Of a stretch of 64,000 bases of DNA, positions 60,654 through 64,000 are shown in pieces; within the stretch, counting starts at the first letter, position 1, and every line of letters starts with the position of its first letter. The position numbers and the translations under genes are program-made. The DNA is from an uncultured Bacteriovoracaceae bacterium (GTDB taxonomy: Bacteria > Bdellovibrionota > Bacteriovoracia > Bacteriovoracales > Bacteriovoracaceae). The stretch is taken from assembly GCA_937931205.1 (NCBI GenBank), contig CALHBF010000013.1:186001-250000 (forward strand). Direction: 5' to 3'. A model generated the notes under the pieces. The model made no database searches and was not told the DNA's origin. It saw nothing but the letters and a program-made list of their open reading frames with translations.

Positions 60654-61634
60654 CTATTCTTGGAAAAATCTCATTGAAGGAATAAATGCCAGATGTTCAG
60701 CTGGAATTTGTTTGAAAAGTTCTCCCACAATTTTCCAAGAATAAGAATCATCTTTCTTCAGGTATAGAACCTTTTTACCAATATCGTTAATAACTGCTGA
60801 CTGATATGTCTGTTGTAGAGTTACAACAGCATAATCACTGGTCGTGAGGATTGAGATATGGTCAAACTTAATGATCGGAGTGTCAGCACGTGAGAAGACA
60901 GCCTTCTTGAACTGTTTGTAGTTTCTGAAACTCCCCTTACTGCGATCATAGAATTCTGGTTCAGAGTAGCTATTGATATAAGTATCGAAATCTTTTTCTT
61001 GCCAAGCCTTCGCCCAATTCTGAACAAACTGCGTGACCTCATTCTTGTTCTTTTCCCAAGTCTGCTTATTAAGAAAGTGCAGATCTTGCACAACAATAAT
61101 AGGTGTATGGGCCAGTTCAATGTATTTTGAAACTTCTTTGAGGTCAGCGTTCTGCACAACTACACAACCACGAGAATCAAGTCCTTTGTTGACTCGGTTA
61201 TCGTCATCAGTAGAGTGAAGCCAGATTCCGCCGCCAGTCTTACCTTTGCGAGCATCAATAAAGTTAGGGTAGTCCATCGGGAAAGCGCCACTTCCGTAGA
61301 TCTCAGCATATTTTCCATGTTTATTGAGAAGCTGGGACTGAGAGTAGAAATCTTCTAGTGTATAGATTCCTTCAGGAGTCTTGTGATCCCCTGACTTCTG
61401 CTTGTCACCTTTAAATTTCCCAGTGGCCGCTGAGAATTTCTTAACGAGTGATGGGACACCATTTTGATTTTGGTAAATAAACAGCTGATGAGTTGATTTC
61501 TCTACCAGAATTACGTGGTGAGAGAATTTTTCATCCATCATATAAATATGAGAAGGGTAGAGTTCAGTGGTATCGGCAGCACAGTAGTTGACAATAGTAC
61601 TCAATGCAAGCCCAAGTAATGCTAATTTTTTCAA
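60654..61634 (-). CDS. L,D-transpeptidase (YkuD) with NTF2-like C-terminal domain
   Basis: 326 residues. Signal peptide (MKKLALLGLALSTIVNYCAA). YkuD domain: VEKSTHQLFIYQ, then TPEGIYTLEDFY, IWLHSTDDD and the active site LDSRGCVVVQN. The C-terminal 120 residues (QNWAKAWQEKDFDTYINSYSE, NYKQFKKAVFSR, YSWKIVGELF) form an NTF2-like domain of the Cds6/DUF4440 type, known in L,D-transpeptidases that remodel peptidoglycan. First gene of the operon with the membrane protein and bactofilin, suggesting a localised wall-modifying unit. Confidence 0.9.
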   Translation of the reverse strand: MKKLALLGLALSTIVNYCAADTTELYPSHIYMMDEKFSHHVILVEKSTHQLFIYQNQNGVPSLVKKFSAATGKFKGDKQKSGDHKTPEGIYTLEDFYSQSQLLNKHGKYAEIYGSGAFPMDYPNFIDARKGKTGGGIWLHSTDDDNRVNKGLDSRGCVVVQNADLKEVSKYIELAHTPIIVVQDLHFLNKQTWEKNKNEVTQFVQNWAKAWQEKDFDTYINSYSEPEFYDRSKGSFRNYKQFKKAVFSRADTPIIKFDHISILTTSDYAVVTLQQTYQSAVINDIGKKVLYLKKDDSYSWKIVGELFKQIPAEHLAFIPSMRFFQE

Positions 61635-61790
61635 GTTGCCTCCAGCAGGGTACTTCCGATTGTATTATGAGCGAAATTACTAAGCAATACTCAGTCCTAT
61701 TTTAGGTGTGCAATCTTTGCCTCTTTTTCCCCAAAGAGTAGATGTAAGTTATCATAAAGAGATACTAATACTCAGAAGAGGAAATAGAAA

Positions 61791-63176
61791 ATGAGTCAGG
61801 ATAAGAGCAAAGAGTTTTCTCTAGAGGGTCTTGATGATCCGACACTCGAAGAGAGTGGGGAAAATCCCGATGCATCTTCTTTGGATGATGGATTTGAATT
61901 CGACCTGTCCGAAGACTTAGACGATCTTGATCTAGGAGAAGGCGGGCTAGGCGATGAAGCCGAAGCTGGGGCCAATCTGAATGAGTTTAGCCTTACGAAT
62001 GTTAAGATGTCGCTTCCTTTGGCCGGAGAAAATCCTGGAACGGATCTTGAAGATGCCCAATTAAATGAAATCGATCTAGGGGATGATTCAGATAAGTTTG
62101 AGATGGCCGATTTAAATTTGGATCACTCAGAAGTTAAGTTAAGCGATGATGACTTGGATATGAATATCGGGCTTGAGAACGATTTGGATCTCAATGACCT
62201 CTCGGATGTAAAATTGTTTGATGATATCGAAGAGGACTCTAAAGAGTTAGTTGATCCGCTTCAAGATTATTCTAGCCCTAAACTTCATGTAGGAACAGAA
62301 GACCTGACAGAAGATGTAAAAGCTAAACTCAAAGAAATTGATGCCATTATGGAAGAAGATGCAACAAACGCTTCTTTCAAACTTGGAGAAGTTGGTGCTG
62401 AGCTATTTTCTGCAAATGAGTCTATTGTAGGTGATGTTAATATCGATAAACTTCATCTGGACGATGAGGAGTCTGTTGAGAAACAAGCAAATCCTAAGAA
62501 AAAGAAGAAAAAGGAGCCCGAAGCAGTGGCTTCAGCTTCCATCGAAGAAATCTCTCAGGCCTATACTGGGGAAATGGAGCGAACTCAGGCGACAATTGCT
62601 AATCTGCGTGCTGATCGTGACGAGCTGTTAAAGAAGATCGATCTTCTGGAAGAAGAGAAACTTCTTAGTAGTCGAGGTACCCTGACTCTGCGAGCAGAGC
62701 TAGATGAAAAGAAAATTGAACTTACTATTATTCGTAAAAAACTAAATGAAGAGATCAATGAGTTAAAAGATCGGGTTCGTCTTTTTGAAGAAAAGGTGCT
62801 GATTTTAGAAGAAAAAAATAAGCATCTCATGCAAGAAATTGATAAGGCCGGACAGAAAAACAAAATTGATGTCAAACGTGTTATGCTAAGAGAAAGAGAG
62901 CTTGAGCAGAAGCTGGAACTTCTGAAGGCCGATGCTGAGACTCAGATTAGAAACCGTGATCTCAAGATTCTTGAACTTAAAAGAAGAATCGATGCTATGG
63001 AATTTGATATGGAGTCGATGACTCAGCAAGAGAAGAAAACATTGGAAAGCCGCTTTGAACTTGAAGATAAGCTGGATAAGGCCATTAGAACTTTAAGAAC
63101 TGCAATTTCTAATTTAGAGGAAGAAGGGAGTCGAAACACTACCCTTGATGCATTAAAGAAAAATGTAGAGATGTAA
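61791..63176 (+). CDS. Acidic, coiled-coil protein of unknown function
   Basis: 461 residues. Residues 1-150 are extremely acidic with repeated Asp-Leu-Asp words (DLSEDLDDLDLGEGG, LNEIDLGDDSDKF, DLDMNIGLENDLDLNDLSD). A basic patch KKKKKK lies near 240. From 250 to 450 there is an uninterrupted coiled coil (RADRDELLKKIDLLEEEK, RELEQKLELLKADAE). Such proteins resemble FimV-type or gliding/polarity scaffold proteins but no family can be named. AGAGGA precedes the ATG. The stop overlaps the start of the next gene (TAATG). Confidence 0.65.
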   Translation: MSQDKSKEFSLEGLDDPTLEESGENPDASSLDDGFEFDLSEDLDDLDLGEGGLGDEAEAGANLNEFSLTNVKMSLPLAGENPGTDLEDAQLNEIDLGDDSDKFEMADLNLDHSEVKLSDDDLDMNIGLENDLDLNDLSDVKLFDDIEEDSKELVDPLQDYSSPKLHVGTEDLTEDVKAKLKEIDAIMEEDATNASFKLGEVGAELFSANESIVGDVNIDKLHLDDEESVEKQANPKKKKKKEPEAVASASIEEISQAYTGEMERTQATIANLRADRDELLKKIDLLEEEKLLSSRGTLTLRAELDEKKIELTIIRKKLNEEINELKDRVRLFEEKVLILEEKNKHLMQEIDKAGQKNKIDVKRVMLRERELEQKLELLKADAETQIRNRDLKILELKRRIDAMEFDMESMTQQEKKTLESRFELEDKLDKAIRTLRTAISNLEEEGSRNTTLDALKKNVEM

Positions 63177-64000
63177 TGATTGATAAAAAGTTGAAGATTC
63201 TCACCATTGGACTCTCTGCCGATATGGTAGAGTCCATTAAAAAGAAGTTAAAGCGTTCTCGTATACGCCATCATGTTTCTGTTGTTCAAACTATTGATGA
63301 ATCAGAGATCGGTCCAAAAGATTTTCATGCCGTTTTTTATTATGCCAATCTGCAGCCTCTAAGGGTGTTGGATGGTATCAAAAAAATTAATCAGACCTTC
63401 ACTAAATCGGCCCTTATCTGGCTTACCGCCAAGATTGACGTTAAATCGAGTGTAAATTCTTTTCGTTACGGGGTGTTTGATATTCTGACTTTGCCTCTTG
63501 ATGATAAAGATGTGAATGTGGTTTTCAGCCGTTTGAAGCTTTATGGAGCTTTCCAAGAGGGAGTCATGAGTCCCGAGAGAGCTGTTCTGCAAATGTTCTC
63601 CCATCCGGAGAGTTTTAGTGAAAGAAGCAGTGTCTCCGCTCAATTAATGAGTTACCTCAATATCTTTTTTGAAATAGAAAAGAACATTCAATTCAAAACT
63701 TCTAAGACTGTACTCAATTCTTTGCAGGCAAGATTGAATCTTGATGATCGACAGTTAAAGAAGATTCAAAGATTTATTGTTGATGATTTTGGATTAATTT
63801 TTGGTCTCAAATTTACCAGAGATAAATGTTACTTCCTCCTTAAAGATACTGAAGGAGTAGTGAACTATCTGGTTCTTAAAAATAAGTCCAGCTGGTCAAT
63901 TCAGGAAATTATCAGCGGTTATCTTTCCAATGTGGTGAGAACTTCCTTGGCCATTTTGGCTGAAACTAAGAAGCGTCAAGATATTCTTGAACTGTCTCAA
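63176..64000 (+). CDS. Receiver-like signalling protein (3' partial)
   Basis: Starts at ATG 63176 overlapping the preceding stop (TAATG) and stays open for 275 codons to the window end, so the 3' part is missing. The first 120 residues have receiver alternation (KILTIGLSADMVESIKKKL, FHAVFYYANLQPLRVL, KSALIWLTAKID, FRYGVFDILTLPLDDKDV) but the usual phosphoacceptor Asp is replaced by an YYANLQP loop. The next 130 residues are unrecognised, ending in a helix (RTSLAILAETKKRQDILELSQ) that could lead to a kinase or phosphatase domain. It probably works with the acidic coiled-coil protein. Confidence 0.6.
   Translation, partial: MIDKKLKILTIGLSADMVESIKKKLKRSRIRHHVSVVQTIDESEIGPKDFHAVFYYANLQPLRVLDGIKKINQTFTKSALIWLTAKIDVKSSVNSFRYGVFDILTLPLDDKDVNVVFSRLKLYGAFQEGVMSPERAVLQMFSHPESFSERSSVSAQLMSYLNIFFEIEKNIQFKTSKTVLNSLQARLNLDDRQLKKIQRFIVDDFGLIFGLKFTRDKCYFLLKDTEGVVNYLVLKNKSSWSIQEIISGYLSNVVRTSLAILAETKKRQDILELSQ

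Overview
The window looks like a chromosomal segment of a Gram-negative bacterium of the Bdellovibrionota, most likely a Bacteriovorax/Peredibacter-type predator or relative. This placement is inference. It rests on low GC content, very dense packing, many lipoproteins and outer-membrane proteins, bactofilin, flagellar parts (FliL, a lone FliG C-domain), a Na+-translocating NADH:quinone reductase (NQR), a SpoIIE/STAS partner-switching module and a collagen-like surface protein. No insertion sequence, prophage or CRISPR array was seen. The only RNA gene is one tRNA-Leu(UAA).

Region by region. 1-6.9 kb: 3' end of an MlaD-like lipid transporter, a GYF-domain membrane protein, a TrmN6-like methyltransferase, a DUF721/DciA-like protein, lptE-holA and an outer-membrane barrel. 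7.0-10.1 kb (minus): a membrane protein, bolA, grxD, a protoporphyrinogen-oxidase-like flavoprotein and a methyltransferase, ending at a clear terminator. 10.2-13.8 kb: exonuclease-helicase DinG and an unknown protein. 14.0-21.7 kb: complete nqrABCDEF followed by apbE, with a perfect terminator hairpin inside the apbE signal-peptide codons, and the maturation factor nqrM nearby. 21.7-26.5 kb (minus): a five-gene signalling operon (PP2C phosphatase, HATPase, STAS-zinc ribbon, hybrid kinase, receiver).

26.5-32 kb: surface proteins (FecR-domain, glycine-rich, collagen-like). 32.2-36.1 kb: tRNA-Leu, then an unusual operon of a lipoprotein, a small protein, a fused NuoC-NuoD-like protein and a ferredoxin-like protein. 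This looks like a cut-down complex I connecting module without membrane-arm genes, and is the strongest candidate for an undescribed system. 36-45.5 kb: aat, two ureohydrolases, a D-hydroxyacid dehydrogenase, map, a degenerate NifU-like protein, tatC, speB-speE, hldD and a stand-alone FliG C-domain.

45.5-64 kb: a TraR/DksA-type zinc-finger gene behind a sigma-54-like promoter, a secreted HExxH protein, two transporters, htpG, a short asparaginase, S1/P1 nuclease, a cysteine-rich lipoprotein, methylmalonyl-CoA epimerase, a rhomboid, fliL, a pair of M16 peptidases, an L,D-transpeptidase/membrane protein/bactofilin operon, and an acidic coiled-coil protein followed by a receiver-like gene that runs off the window.

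Two general features stand out. Nine of twelve convergent gene pairs overlap at their 3' ends. Several regulatory hairpins sit inside or directly against coding sequence. All functional calls come from reading the sequence and recalled family motifs; no database search was run.
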